Positions 18,741-28,335 of a stretch of 64,000 nucleotides of DNA are shown here, in pieces. Under the pieces are notes generated by a model, which saw only the letters and a program-made list of their open reading frames with translations, was not told the origin of the DNA and did not search any database. A program made the position numbers and the translations under genes. Each line of letters begins with the position of its first letter. The first letter of the stretch is position 1. This DNA comes from Microbacterium sp. Clip185 (lineage in GTDB: Bacteria > Actinomycetota > Actinomycetes > Actinomycetales > Microbacteriaceae): the NCBI RefSeq assembly GCF_028743715.1, contig NZ_CP117996.1, positions 310,001 to 374,000 of the forward strand. Direction: 5' to 3'.

Positions 18741-18758
18741 CTGCATGGATCCGTGCAG
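18741..18758. promoter_or_regulatory. Candidate LysR binding site between divergent genes
   Basis: CTGCA-N8-TGCAG lies in the 84-base space between the EamA and LysR genes, with a further TGCAG at 18721. The dyad has the size and T-N11-A-like form of LysR sites. It sits upstream of TACGTT (18767-18772), the presumed -10 of the LysR gene, so autoregulation and control of the exporter are both possible. Confidence 0.5.
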
Positions 18759-18778
18759 CCTGGTGATACGTTCTGGTC

Positions 18779-19669
18779 ATGATCGATCTCGCCGCCGTCG
18801 ACGCGCTGCTCGCCCTCGCACGCACCGGCACCGTCCATGCCGCCGCGGCCGAGCTCGACTACACGCCGTCGGCGGTGTCGCAGCAGATCAAGCGTCTCGA
18901 GCGCGACCTCGGCGCCCGCCTCATCGATCGGCAGGGTCGCGGTGTGGTGCTCACCGCTGCGGGCCGCCGCCTCGTGGAAGAGGGGGCGCAGTTGCGCACC
19001 CAGGTGGAGCAGCTGCGCTCACGGCTGCACGACGCGGGCGCCCGGCCCACGGGCACGTTGCGTCTCGGCGTCTTCTCGACCGCCGTGCGCGGCGTCGTGC
19101 CCGGGCTCGTCACGCGGGCGGCCGTCGAAGCGCCCGATCTGCGCCTGACCGTCACCGAGATCGACCCATGGGATGCGGTCGCGGCGGTCACTGCCGGCAC
19201 GCTAGACCTCGCGATCGTGCACCACTGGGAGGGCGTCACGCTCACGCTGCCGCCGAGCGTGCGCAGCGTCGAGTTCCTCCGCGACACGGCGGATCTGCTC
19301 GTCCACCGCGACGACCCTCTCGCGTCGAGGGATGCGGTCAGCCCCGCCGACGTCCGCGATCACGTGTGGTCCAGCACGCCCGACGGAACCATCTGCTACG
19401 AGTGGTTCTGCCACATGTTCCGGGGCGAGCCGCATCCGCCGCGCATCGACTTCTGGTGCCTCGAGTTCGCCTCGCAGATCGAGCTCGTGGCGCACGGGCT
19501 CGCCGTGGCGCTCGTTCCGAAGCTGGGGCGCGGACAGCTGCCGGACTCCGTGGTCGCGGTGCCGGTGCGCGATCCCGAGCCGACGCGTCCGGTCGCTCTC
19601 GTGTGGCGCACGAGCATGACCGACTCGCCCGCTGTGCGCCTCATCCGCGAGCTGCTCCCCGCATCCTGA
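18779..19669 (+). CDS. LysR-family transcriptional regulator
   Basis: 296 residues. N-terminal winged HTH (VDALLALARTGTVHAAAAEL, YTPSAVSQQIKRLERDLGARL) and a C-terminal periplasmic-binding-like effector domain (TLRLGVFSTAVRGVVPGL). TACGTT ends 6 bases before the ATG (leaderless prediction). Divergent from the EamA exporter at 18694, which is its probable target; the inducer cannot be told. Confidence 0.92.
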   Translation: MIDLAAVDALLALARTGTVHAAAAELDYTPSAVSQQIKRLERDLGARLIDRQGRGVVLTAAGRRLVEEGAQLRTQVEQLRSRLHDAGARPTGTLRLGVFSTAVRGVVPGLVTRAAVEAPDLRLTVTEIDPWDAVAAVTAGTLDLAIVHHWEGVTLTLPPSVRSVEFLRDTADLLVHRDDPLASRDAVSPADVRDHVWSSTPDGTICYEWFCHMFRGEPHPPRIDFWCLEFASQIELVAHGLAVALVPKLGRGQLPDSVVAVPVRDPEPTRPVALVWRTSMTDSPAVRLIRELLPAS

Positions 19670-19694
19670 CCCCGGGCCCGCCCCGTCTCATTCA

Positions 19695-19767
19695 CCGCGA
19701 GACTGCATCTTTGTCACGAGATCACGGGTAATGACCGTGATCTCGTGCTCGAAATGCAGTCTCGCGG
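19695..19767. repeat. Intergenic palindromic repeat, family 2, copy 2 (73 bp)
   Basis: Same outer arms (19695-19707 and 19755-19767) and inner arms (19715-19725, 19737-19747) as the copy at 17321, and the same total length. The loop is GGGTAATGACC (19726-19736), the reverse complement of the other copy's loop apart from one base. It lies between lysR and the end of eccC, so it may also stop transcription of both. Confidence 0.85.
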
Positions 19768-19778
19768 GAACGATGACG

Positions 19779-22700
19779 TCAGTGGTTCGAGGGGGAGAAG
19801 GCGAGCTGGGCGGAGAGCAGACCATGCTCACGGCTCACGATCTGGGCGCGACCCGGCGCGGCGGGAGCGGCCTTCACACGGCCGATCAGCGGGCCCTCCT
19901 CGGGGTTTCCACCCAGCAGGATGCCCGTGACACCCAGATCGGTGAAGCGCTGGATGATGGGGTCGTAGGCCGCGCGGCTGGCGCCACCGGTGCGGCGGGT
20001 GAGGACCACGTGCAGGCCCAGGTCGCCCGCCTGCGCGAGCAGCGGCTGCAGCACGGCGAGGGGGTTGCCCTGACTCGTCGCGACGAGGTCGTAGTCGTCG
20101 ACCAGCACGAAGCCCTCGGCGCCCTTCCACCAGCTGCGCTCGCGCAGCTGCTCGGGGGTCACATCGGGCCCGGGGATGCGGCTCGAGAAGAACTGCGCCA
20201 GCTCGGCGAGACCGCTCGTCGCCGGCTCGTGCGAGGTGAGGTATGCCCCCAGGTACTCCTGCGGAATCTCGCCCAGCAGCGAGCGACGGTAGTCGACCGC
20301 GAAGATCTTCGCCTCGGTCGGACCGTACTTGCGCATGATCTCCTGGGCGATGCCCCGCAGGAACGACGACTTGCCCATTCCCGAGTCGCCGTACAGGAAC
20401 AGGTGGGGTTCCTTGCGCGAGTCGATACCGAACGGCGCCAGCTGGGCTTCGTCGACACCGAGCAGGATGCGGGGGTCGTCGGGTGTGGTCTGCGCGCGCA
20501 CCTCGTCGAGCGTGATCATCTCCGGCAGCAGCCGTAGCTTCGGACCCGCCGGGCCCTGCCAGGCGGCGCCGACCCGGGCGACCATGTCGTCGACGCCGTC
20601 GACGAGGGCGGCCACATCCGAGGAGCCGTCGATGCGCGGCAGCGCGGCGAGCATCTGCAGGCGCTTGGCGCTCAGGCCTCGACCGGGCTGACCGGCCGGA
20701 ACGTTGGCCGCCTGCTTGCGGTCGATTTCGGAGTCCGTCGGGTCTCCCAGACGCAGCTCGAGGCGGGTCTGGATGAGGTCCTTGAGGCTCGCACGGATCT
20801 CGAGCCAGCGGTTGGCGGTCACGATCACGTGCACGCCGAAGCTGAGGCCGCGCGCCGCGATGGTCTGCACGCGCGTCTCGAGCGCCTCGTAGTCGGCCCG
20901 CAGCGTCGCCCAGCCGTCGACGACGAGGAACACGTCGCCGTAACCGTCGTCGACGACGCCCTGGCTGCGGCGCAGGCGGTAGGTGTCGATCGAGTCGATG
21001 CCGTTCTGGCGGAAGTAGCGCTCGCGGTCGTCGATGATGGACTCCACCTCGGCGACCGTGCGGCGGATGGCCTCCGCCTCGGTGCGGGTGGCGACGCCCG
21101 CGACGTGCGGGTGGCGCTGCAGACCCGTGAAGGTGCCGCCGCCGAAGTCGAGCACGTAGAACTGGAGTTCGAGCGGAGTCGCCGTCAGGGCGAGTGCCGA
21201 CACGAGCGTGCGGGCCAGCGTCGACTTGCCGCTCAGCGGGCTTCCGACGATCGCCACGTGACCGGCCGCGCCACCGAGCGAGACCACGAGGTTCTCGCGG
21301 CGCTGCTCGAGCGGCACGTCGACGATTCCGAGCGGAACCGTGAGGGCTCCGGCCGCTCGCCAAGCCGGCGAGTGCAACCCCATCCGCGGGTCGACGACGA
21401 GATCGGGCATGAGCTCGTCGAGCGACGAGGGCTCTTCCAGCGGCGGCAGCCAGACCTGGTGGGCGGCGGGGCCGCGTCCCTTCATCCGCTCGACCGCGAT
21501 CTGGAAGGTGGAGCGCTCCTCGACCGGCTGCGACACGATGTCGCGCGAGTCGTCGACCGGCTCCTCGACCAGCTCGAGCGGCTGAGGCGCGGCCGTGAAG
21601 ACCTCGATGCGCGCGGCCTCGCCGGAGCTGTCCGCCGACTCGCTCGAGCGTCCGCCGGTGAGCTTCGTCTTCGGCGTTCCCGACACGTAGGCCGCGCGGA
21701 ACTGCACCAGGTTGTCGGTGTCGGCCTTGAGATAGCCCACACCGGGCTCCTGCGGCAGGGTGTAGGCGTCGGGGGTGCCGATGATCGTGCGCGACTCGGC
21801 GGCGGAGAACGTGCGCAGACCGATGCGGTACGACAGGTAGGTGTCGAGGCCGCGCAGCTTGCCCTCCTCCAGACGCTGCGAGGCCAGCAGCAGGTGCACC
21901 TGGAGCGAACGGCCGACGCGGCCGATGTTGATGAAGCTCTCCACGAACTCCGGCTTCGCGGCGAGCAGCTCGCTGAACTCGTCGGCCACGATCAGCAGGG
22001 CCGGAAGCGGCGCGAGGTCGGTGCGGCCGCCGCGGCGCGCCTTCTCGTAGTCCGACACGTTGGCGAAGTTGCCGGCGGCGCGCAGCAGCTCCTGGCGGCG
22101 CACGATCTCGCCCTGCAGCGCGTCCTGGAAGCGGTCGACGAGGGCGAGTTCGCTGCCGAGGTTGGTGATGATCGCCGAGACGTGGGGCATCCCCGCCATA
22201 CCGGCGAAGGTCGCGCCACCCTTGAAGTCGACGAGCACGAAGTTCAGCTGCTCGGGCGAGTGGGTCAGCGCGAGGGCGAGCACGAGGGTGCGCAGCACCT
22301 CGGACTTGCCGGAACCCGTGGCGCCGATCATCACACCGTGCGGACCCATACCCTGCTGGGCGGCTTCCTTGAGGTCGAGCACGAGCGGGGCACCCGTCGT
22401 GTCCTGACCGATCGGCACGCGCAGGCGGTCGCGTTCGAGGCGCCCCGACCAGGTGCGGTCGAAGTCGATCTCGCGCACGTCGGGCATGCCGAGCAGCTCG
22501 ACGAGCTCGCGCTGGCCCTGCTGGGCGCCGGGCGTCTCGGCGAGGGCCGCCGGGTTGGAGTACAGCGGCATCAGGCGGCGTGCGGTGGCCTCGGCGACGG
22601 CGATCGAGGTCGTGTCGGGGGTGAAGGTGCGCGAGCCCGACACGACGTCGATGAGCTCGGCGTGGCGATCGGATGCGGCGGCCTCCGGCATCACGATGCG

Positions 22701-23750
22701 GAGGACATCGGGGTTCTCGAGTTCGCCCCAGCGGCCGGGAAGCTCCACGACGGTGACGCCCAGCATCCCGTCGCCGCCGACGACGGGGTCGCCCATAGGC
22801 AACTGCACGCCGTCGACGACGAGGATCACGTGCGGGGTTGCGCCGCCGCCGCGGGCGAAGCGTGCGCGCTCGCGGAGTCCGGCGGGCAGGAGATCCTCGA
22901 GGTCATCCAGCGAGGAGGCGATCATGCGTGCGGGGCCCAACTTGTCGCTCGAGCGCGCCGACAGCGCGTGCGGCAGCCACTTGGCCCACTCCCACGCGGG
23001 CAGCTGGTCCGGGCCGGCGAGGATCGCGACCACGACGTCCTCGGGATCCTGCAGGGTCGCAGCACCCACCACCATGGCGCGGGCGAGCGCGCGGACGGAG
23101 TCCTCGTCGGGGCCGACGATCTCGATCCGCGCGTAGTCGGTCAGGGTGACGCCCAGCGGCAGATCGGGCTGGATCTCGTGGGTGAGCATGAAGCGGTGGG
23201 CGGCGGATGCGGCGACCGGGTCGAGCTGGGCGAGAGGGGGAAGCTCGGGAGCCTCGAGCGAGATGCACAGCGGCTGGTCGCACGCGCCGATGCGGGTGAG
23301 CAGGAAGTTCTCGTCGCCGGGCTGGCGTTCCCAGACGCGGGTGCGCTCCTCCGCGATGAAGGGCAGTGCCGACGGTGAGGGCGTCACCCACGCGCCGTGG
23401 CGCCGCTGCTTGCGGGCGGCCGTGCGCACGGTCTCGCGCAGGTCGCTGAGGTAGGCGAGGTACTCGCGGCGATTGCCGAGCACTTGGGCGTTGCGCTGCG
23501 CGCGCTGGCGCCAGCCGTTGACGGCGACGAATCCGAGCGAAGACAGCAGGAACATGCCGCCGGTGATGAAGCCGGTCGGTCCGTGGTTGGAGATCGTCAC
23601 CATGACGATCGCGCCCACGCTGCCGAGCATCGGCAGCAGCGAGGTGAGCATGCTGCTGCCGCCCTCGTTCGGAACGAGCTCCGGCGGTGGCTGCACGACG
23701 ATGCGACCACTCGGCACGGACGGCGGGGCCAGGCGTGGTCCCTTGCTCAC
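19779..23750 (-). CDS. eccC: T7SS core ATPase EccC (FtsK/SpoIIIE type)
   Basis: 1323 residues, full length for an EccCa-EccCb fusion. Two membrane helices at about residues 35-78, then three P-loop domains: Walker A GATGSGKSE (about 475-483) with VLVDFKGG, GSPLSGKST (about 834-842) with YVLDFGGG, and GDSGMGKSS (about 1119-1127) with FAVDYRRS. It powers export of WXG100-type substrates through the EccB/C/D membrane complex and recognises the C-terminal YxxxD/E signal. GTG 23750 overlaps the stop of the RDD-FHA gene (GTGA). Only one eccC is present, while eccB and mycP lie about 24 kb away. Confidence 0.96.
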   Translation of the reverse strand: MSKGPRLAPPSVPSGRIVVQPPPELVPNEGGSSMLTSLLPMLGSVGAIVMVTISNHGPTGFITGGMFLLSSLGFVAVNGWRQRAQRNAQVLGNRREYLAYLSDLRETVRTAARKQRRHGAWVTPSPSALPFIAEERTRVWERQPGDENFLLTRIGACDQPLCISLEAPELPPLAQLDPVAASAAHRFMLTHEIQPDLPLGVTLTDYARIEIVGPDEDSVRALARAMVVGAATLQDPEDVVVAILAGPDQLPAWEWAKWLPHALSARSSDKLGPARMIASSLDDLEDLLPAGLRERARFARGGGATPHVILVVDGVQLPMGDPVVGGDGMLGVTVVELPGRWGELENPDVLRIVMPEAAASDRHAELIDVVSGSRTFTPDTTSIAVAEATARRLMPLYSNPAALAETPGAQQGQRELVELLGMPDVREIDFDRTWSGRLERDRLRVPIGQDTTGAPLVLDLKEAAQQGMGPHGVMIGATGSGKSEVLRTLVLALALTHSPEQLNFVLVDFKGGATFAGMAGMPHVSAIITNLGSELALVDRFQDALQGEIVRRQELLRAAGNFANVSDYEKARRGGRTDLAPLPALLIVADEFSELLAAKPEFVESFINIGRVGRSLQVHLLLASQRLEEGKLRGLDTYLSYRIGLRTFSAAESRTIIGTPDAYTLPQEPGVGYLKADTDNLVQFRAAYVSGTPKTKLTGGRSSESADSSGEAARIEVFTAAPQPLELVEEPVDDSRDIVSQPVEERSTFQIAVERMKGRGPAAHQVWLPPLEEPSSLDELMPDLVVDPRMGLHSPAWRAAGALTVPLGIVDVPLEQRRENLVVSLGGAAGHVAIVGSPLSGKSTLARTLVSALALTATPLELQFYVLDFGGGTFTGLQRHPHVAGVATRTEAEAIRRTVAEVESIIDDRERYFRQNGIDSIDTYRLRRSQGVVDDGYGDVFLVVDGWATLRADYEALETRVQTIAARGLSFGVHVIVTANRWLEIRASLKDLIQTRLELRLGDPTDSEIDRKQAANVPAGQPGRGLSAKRLQMLAALPRIDGSSDVAALVDGVDDMVARVGAAWQGPAGPKLRLLPEMITLDEVRAQTTPDDPRILLGVDEAQLAPFGIDSRKEPHLFLYGDSGMGKSSFLRGIAQEIMRKYGPTEAKIFAVDYRRSLLGEIPQEYLGAYLTSHEPATSGLAELAQFFSSRIPGPDVTPEQLRERSWWKGAEGFVLVDDYDLVATSQGNPLAVLQPLLAQAGDLGLHVVLTRRTGGASRAAYDPIIQRFTDLGVTGILLGGNPEEGPLIGRVKAAPAAPGRAQIVSREHGLLSAQLAFSPSNH

Positions 23751-24793
23751 GAAGCGGCTCCGATCAGTCGGCTGACGGTGAAGATGCGATTCCCGATCCG
23801 GATGCGGGTGTCGTCGTCGACGAAGGTGCGCGCGTGGGGCGCGAGAGGCACCACCTGGCCGTCATCGTCGAGCAGCTCTGTCCCGTTGGTCGAACCCGTG
23901 TCGGTGACCCAGAGGCCCGCGTGATCGAACTCGAGGCGGAGGTGGGTCTTGGAGACGCTCGAGTCCGGGTCTGCCACCGTCACCAGCAGATCGGTCTGCT
24001 CGGTCTGCTCGGGGCTGCGGCCGAGGTTGACGGCCATGGGCAGGGGCAGGCGCGCGCGCTGACCGGTGTCGAAGATGAGCAGCAGCTCTCCGGTGGGGCG
24101 CTCGCCCGACTCGGGCTGGTCGAGGACGGGTGCCGCGGCAGTGGGTCCCGCCCATCCTACAACCGCAGCGGCGGGAGCCTGGGCATCGGGGGCGACGCCG
24201 GCGGCGACGGGCGCTGCCGGCGGCTCGACGGGTGCGGGCGCGGCGATCGGTCCACGGGCCTTGCCGGACTCGACGGGTGCCGGCGACCAGGGGCGTGCGA
24301 TCACGGTCGGGGACGGCACGGCGACGATCTCGTCACCGGAGTGCCGTCTGCTGCGACGCTCCGCTGCGGGGCGGCGGGGTACCGCGACCACGACGGTCTG
24401 CGCGGCGCGGTCGGCCCAGGAGCGGCGCAGCCCCGAGCGGTCGGCGGTGGCGGATCCTTCGACGACCCACGCTCCCGCGCCGAACACGAGGGAGCCGATG
24501 CCGACCAGCAGACCGCGTACGAAGCTCCGCCCTGCGCCGGGCGAGTACGGGGCATCCACGCGCGCGACGCGCAGTCCGAGCAGGGCCTTTCCCGGACCGG
24601 ATCCGGTACGCGCCTGCAGCACCCACAGTGCAAGGACGGCCTCTGCTCCCACGAGTAGCCCGAACACGGCGGACCCGCTCACGAGGGCGACAGTGACGCT
24701 CAGTGCGACCACGATCGCGACGTCGATCGTGAAGGCGGCGAGTCGCGCTCCGACCCCGGCGGGCTCGCCCGTGAACTGCGGCGGGAGGCTCAT
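23747..24793 (-). CDS. RDD membrane protein with C-terminal FHA domain
   Basis: 348 residues from ATG 24793, which overlaps the EccD-like gene's stop (ATGA); the longer frame to 25069 is an artefact inside that gene. N-terminal RDD domain with about three helices (VGARLAAFTIDVAIV, GPGKALLGLRVARVD), a Pro/Ala-rich linker (about 150-235) and a C-terminal FHA domain (about 245-348: VNLGRSPE, SVSKTHLRLEF, DTGSTNGTELLD). FHA domains bind phosphothreonine, so this may tie secretion to Ser/Thr kinase signalling. Located between eccC and the EccD-like gene in one operon. Confidence 0.88.
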   Translation of the reverse strand: MSLPPQFTGEPAGVGARLAAFTIDVAIVVALSVTVALVSGSAVFGLLVGAEAVLALWVLQARTGSGPGKALLGLRVARVDAPYSPGAGRSFVRGLLVGIGSLVFGAGAWVVEGSATADRSGLRRSWADRAAQTVVVAVPRRPAAERRSRRHSGDEIVAVPSPTVIARPWSPAPVESGKARGPIAAPAPVEPPAAPVAAGVAPDAQAPAAAVVGWAGPTAAAPVLDQPESGERPTGELLLIFDTGQRARLPLPMAVNLGRSPEQTEQTDLLVTVADPDSSVSKTHLRLEFDHAGLWVTDTGSTNGTELLDDDGQVVPLAPHARTFVDDDTRIRIGNRIFTVSRLIGAAS

Positions 24794-26163
24794 GCGCCCA
24801 TCATTCCACGCAGGATATCGACGGTATCGGCGGCGAGCAGGCCGGCAGGCAGTGACAACGCGATCGCAATCCATTCGATGACGTCCCCGAACCGCGACCA
24901 GCGCAGCGACTGCGCACCGCGGCTCGTGGGGATGATGACCAGGGCGGCGATGGCGCCGATGGCGAGGAAGATGCCCGCCAGAACGGTGAGCAGCGCAGGA
25001 TTCGCTCCGCGGGTCGCGGTGAGCACCATGACGACCGCCACGGCTCCCGCGGCGAGCCGAGGCAGCCACCTCAGCAACGGGACCGAGAAGCGGCGCGCTC
25101 CGAGCAGGAGGGCGAGCACGACCGTGATCGCGAGGGCGATGCGGGCCGAGAGCACGAGCGGATCGAAGTCGTCCATGTCCGGCAGAGCGAAGGGGGCGCT
25201 CAGGGCGACGGCGACCGTCAGCACGAATGTGCCGGCGACGAGTCGCCCGGTGGAGCGCGCGACGAGGTCACGGGCGTCGGCGGCACCGATGGAGTGGATC
25301 TCCTCCGGAAGCTGCTGGCGCACACTCCAGCGGGTCGTCTGGTATCGCTCGTAGTCGATGAAGATGCCCGGTGGAACGTCGACGAGGGTTGCGAGCAGGA
25401 TGCGCAGCGCCACGGGCGCGAGGCCGAGCGTGACGGCGGCGGGTGCGGCAAGCGGCAGCGAGAGGATGAGCGAGAAGCCCCACACCCCCGCCAACACGAG
25501 CAGCAGAGTCGTGGCGGCCGACAGGCGCGCGTGCAGTCCCGCGGGGCGTCCCACGAGCGCGAGCATGCCCGCCAGGACCGCTGCCGAGAGCAGACCGACG
25601 AACACCTGCAGCGTCGAGGTGGCGGCGGGGAACGCGGGCACCATGCCGGCGCCCGCGGCGAAGGCCAGTGTGAGGACGGCGACGAGTGCGGCGTCCGTGC
25701 CGTTGGCGACCCCCGTCGCACGGACCGCGAGCGCCATGCCCGCCGTGACGGCGAACGCACCCATGGCGAGCGCCAGCGGGAAGCGCAGCGATTCCCGGAC
25801 AGCGTCGGGGGCGATGAGTGAGAACACCGCGAGCACGAGCGCGATGCCGCCGAGCACCCACCAGGCGCCAGGGGCCTCACCGCGAGAGGGGTCGCGGCGG
25901 CGTCGGCGATCCTGCTTGACCTTCTGCGAGAGATCGACGAGCGCGAGAACGGTGCCGTCGCTGAGGTCGTCCACCCGCAGCAGAGGACTCACTTCCCGTC
26001 CATCGACCTCGAGCAGCACGTCGCGTCCGACCTCCTGCCGGATGCCGAGCGTGGCGAGCGCATCGGCGATGCTCGCCGCGGGCGGGATGAGCAGATCGTG
26101 GCGCGCGGCTCCGTCGACGATGGCGATCCGGCGGCGTTCCTCGGTGTCGGCGGGCGTGGTCAC
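24790..26163 (-). CDS. EccD-like T7SS membrane protein (first of two)
   Basis: 457 residues from GTG 26163 with GGAGGG upstream; the longer frame to 26298 is not supported. An N-terminal ubiquitin-like (YukD/EsaB) domain (about 1-85: RRIAIVDGAARHDLLIPPAAS, LLRVDDLSDGTVLALVDL) is followed by about eleven hydrophobic helices, the architecture of EccD. It differs from the EccD encoded at 50544. In mycobacterial ESX complexes EccD forms a dimer around EccC; here two different EccD-like proteins may form a heterodimer. First gene of the eccD-like/RDD-FHA/eccC operon. Confidence 0.82.
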   Translation of the reverse strand: MTTPADTEERRRIAIVDGAARHDLLIPPAASIADALATLGIRQEVGRDVLLEVDGREVSPLLRVDDLSDGTVLALVDLSQKVKQDRRRRRDPSRGEAPGAWWVLGGIALVLAVFSLIAPDAVRESLRFPLALAMGAFAVTAGMALAVRATGVANGTDAALVAVLTLAFAAGAGMVPAFPAATSTLQVFVGLLSAAVLAGMLALVGRPAGLHARLSAATTLLLVLAGVWGFSLILSLPLAAPAAVTLGLAPVALRILLATLVDVPPGIFIDYERYQTTRWSVRQQLPEEIHSIGAADARDLVARSTGRLVAGTFVLTVAVALSAPFALPDMDDFDPLVLSARIALAITVVLALLLGARRFSVPLLRWLPRLAAGAVAVVMVLTATRGANPALLTVLAGIFLAIGAIAALVIIPTSRGAQSLRWSRFGDVIEWIAIALSLPAGLLAADTVDILRGMMGA

Positions 26164-26328
26164 TGCTGCCCTCCAGCCGCGGTGTATCGCCACGGCGCCC
26201 GGTGTGCGCCTGCCATCGTCGTGCCGCCCCCCACTTCTCACGTCTCGACAGCGTATCGTCCGGCGCCATTGCCCGATGCCCGCGCGCGGATTGTCCACAG
26301 AACCGCTACGATTCTGCGTCCGCCTCGA
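26164..26328. other. Spacer between fbiA end and the T7SS operon
   Basis: 165 bases with no gene. It should contain the promoter of the minus-strand T7SS operon, but no convincing -35/-10 pair stands out. A lone TTGTCCACA (26291-26299), identical to the actinobacterial DnaA-box consensus, is present; one site alone does not indicate an origin. Confidence 0.35.
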
Positions 26329-27297
26329 TCAGGCGTCCAGTGCCGCCTCGGCGATGGCGCGCGTCGCCTCCACGTCCCGCATCCACAGCGGCGCGACGAC
26401 CGACCGGATCCCGAGAGCGTCCACGGATGCGGCGGCGTCGGCATCCTCCTCCGCCAGGAGCCACGCATTCAGCACCCCGCCCGCGGTGCGGCTGCCGTAG
26501 TGGGCGGCCACTGCGGCGGCGGAGGTCTCGACGCCGATCGCGGTGAGGCACACATCCGCCATGCCGCGTACGACGCGCCCACCGATGATGGGCGAGACGC
26601 CGACGACTCGGGCCGAGGTCGCGGCCAGCGCCTCGCGGATGCCGGGGACGGCGAGCACGGGACCGACCGACACCACCGGGTTTGACGGTGCCAGCACGAC
26701 GACGTCGGCCTGCGCGATGGCCTCGACCACGCCGGGGGCGGGTGCGGCCGCATCCATTCCCGGGTTCTCGAAAGCGCGCGGTGCGAGGGTGGCGCGGTGG
26801 CGCGTCCACCACTCCTGGAAGTGGAGGCGGCTGCCGTCCTCGAGGAGCACGTGCGTGTCCACCTCGGCGTCGGTCATCGGCAGCAGGCGGACTCCGAGCG
26901 GCCATCGCTCGGATAGGCGCGCGACGACTTCGGACACCGTAGCGCCCTCGCGCAGCCAGCCGGTGCGCGCGAGGTGGGTGCCAAGATCCAGATCGCCCAG
27001 CGTGAACCAGGGCCAGCCCGCTCCCCACGACTGGAGTTCCTCGTTGACCCGCTCGGTGTCGCCCGCGCGTCCCCAGCCGCGCACCATGTCGTTCTGGCCT
27101 GCGAGGCGGTAGAGCACGGAGTCGATGTCCGGCTGCAGGCGCACGCCCGACAGCCACAGGTCGTCGCCGGTGTTGACGATGATCGTCGCGGGGTCTGCGC
27201 CGCGACGGGAGAGCTCCGCCCGCATCCCTTCGCTGAACGTGGATCCGCCCACGCCGCCGGCGATGACGACGACACGGGGTTGCTCGCTCTGTGTCAT
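26329..27297 (-). CDS. fbiA: 2-phospho-L-lactate (phosphoenolpyruvyl) transferase, F420 biosynthesis
   Basis: 322 residues, full length for FbiA/CofD. It starts with VVVIAGGVGGSTFSEGM, then VNTGDDLWLSGVRLQPDID, LGDLDLGTHLARTG and VVLAPSNPVVSVGPVL, all characteristic of the family. It joins the phosphoenolpyruvyl or lactyl phosphate unit to Fo, giving (dehydro-)F420-0, in the cytoplasm. The partner fbiB is not in the window. It is the only F420 gene here and is divergent from the tandem paralogues that follow. Confidence 0.92.
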   Translation of the reverse strand: MTQSEQPRVVVIAGGVGGSTFSEGMRAELSRRGADPATIIVNTGDDLWLSGVRLQPDIDSVLYRLAGQNDMVRGWGRAGDTERVNEELQSWGAGWPWFTLGDLDLGTHLARTGWLREGATVSEVVARLSERWPLGVRLLPMTDAEVDTHVLLEDGSRLHFQEWWTRHRATLAPRAFENPGMDAAAPAPGVVEAIAQADVVVLAPSNPVVSVGPVLAVPGIREALAATSARVVGVSPIIGGRVVRGMADVCLTAIGVETSAAAVAAHYGSRTAGGVLNAWLLAEEDADAAASVDALGIRSVVAPLWMRDVEATRAIAEAALDA

Positions 27298-27364
27298 CCG
27301 ACAAGTCTCCCAGAGCGTGTGATGCGCTCCGCGGGGCGTCGCGCGGCGGAGTTACGCTACCCGC

Positions 27365-28330
27365 ATGCTTTTCGGGAAGAAGAAGCGCGAGGCCGAGGCC
27401 GAACTCCGCCGACAGATGCGGCCGCAGGTGCTGGCGAACGGCTGGCAGTGGGAGGACGCCGCTCCGCCGCCCCCGATCGAAGTGCAGGAGGCGGTCCTGC
27501 GCATGACCCGGCCGTACGGCCGCATATGGACGGTCGGCATCAGCGAGAGCGTGTCGGGCGCGTTGCGCTCGCACACCTTCCGGGCCGGGAGGCTCGTGGG
27601 CTACGCCTACGGGACGACCAACAGCGGCACTCCTTACGGCCGGCTCGCGACGGCCAATGCCGTGTGGATGACGCTGCCGGGGGTCCTGCCCGAGATCCGT
27701 CTCGAGGATGCGACGCTTCCCGCGTGTGACGATCTCGGCCTGCGTCTGCCGCCCATCCCGATCGACACGGGCGGGCGCTGGATCGTGCAGGGCTTCATCC
27801 CTTCCTTCGCGACGGATCTGCTGACCCCCGACGTGGTCGCACTCCTGGCCACGGCTCCGCCTCGCTGCACGCTCGTCATCCGCGCGGGCTACGCGATCGC
27901 CTACGGCGCCGAGGCGTCCGACGCGCAGGAGATCGCGAGTCGGGTGGAGCTGCTGGCGGGACTGATCGAACGCGTGCCTGCGGGGGCGTGGAACCGCGCC
28001 GACGCTCTCGTCGCCGGAACGGGGGTCTTCCCCGTGGAGGCTGCGGACGGTGCCGCGCTGCGCCTCGATGAGCGCCTCGTCGCGCGCGACTGGCAGGGTT
28101 ACGGCCTGCAGCGCATCCCGTGGGAAGACTCCCCGACGGCCGAGAGCTCCGTGGTGCTGCGCCACAGGGATGCGGTAGACGTCTGGCCAGCGGGCGAGAC
28201 GCCGGCCGCGCCGTCCGGGCCTTCGCTCGGGTTCCGCATCGGAGGGGGCGCGATGATCGGTGCCGCGCCGCGGCCGCGCGTCGCGACGGTCGCGAGCACG
28301 CTCGCATCGAGCGGCTCCGCCGAATCCTGA
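27365..28330 (+). CDS. Tandem paralogue 1 of 3, unknown function
   Basis: 321 residues, soluble, no signal peptide. All three paralogues share MLFG/MLPFG at the start, the block W(Q/T)W(E/Q)DAAPPP at about residue 28, LPEIRLED, (V/I)QGFIPSFATDLLTP, IRAGYAIAYGAE, ADALVAGTGVFP, RDWQGYGL and a C-terminal ATVASTL. No known family is recognised. TACGCT ends 6 bases before the ATG, so it probably has its own leaderless promoter. The gene lies between fbiA and a WXG100 gene. The most divergent of the three: it lacks the WPTGMSEVV block in exact form. Confidence 0.75.
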   Translation: MLFGKKKREAEAELRRQMRPQVLANGWQWEDAAPPPPIEVQEAVLRMTRPYGRIWTVGISESVSGALRSHTFRAGRLVGYAYGTTNSGTPYGRLATANAVWMTLPGVLPEIRLEDATLPACDDLGLRLPPIPIDTGGRWIVQGFIPSFATDLLTPDVVALLATAPPRCTLVIRAGYAIAYGAEASDAQEIASRVELLAGLIERVPAGAWNRADALVAGTGVFPVEAADGAALRLDERLVARDWQGYGLQRIPWEDSPTAESSVVLRHRDAVDVWPAGETPAAPSGPSLGFRIGGGAMIGAAPRPRVATVASTLASSGSAES

Positions 28331-28335
28331 CCCAG

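Noticed and set aside
20829..23378. 849-residue open frame on the plus strand
   Set aside because: Antisense to eccC; composition is that of a shadow frame.
26291..26299. TTGTCCACA, the actinobacterial DnaA-box consensus
   Set aside because: Only one site was seen, with no cluster, AT-rich unwinding region or dnaA/dnaN genes, so no origin is claimed.
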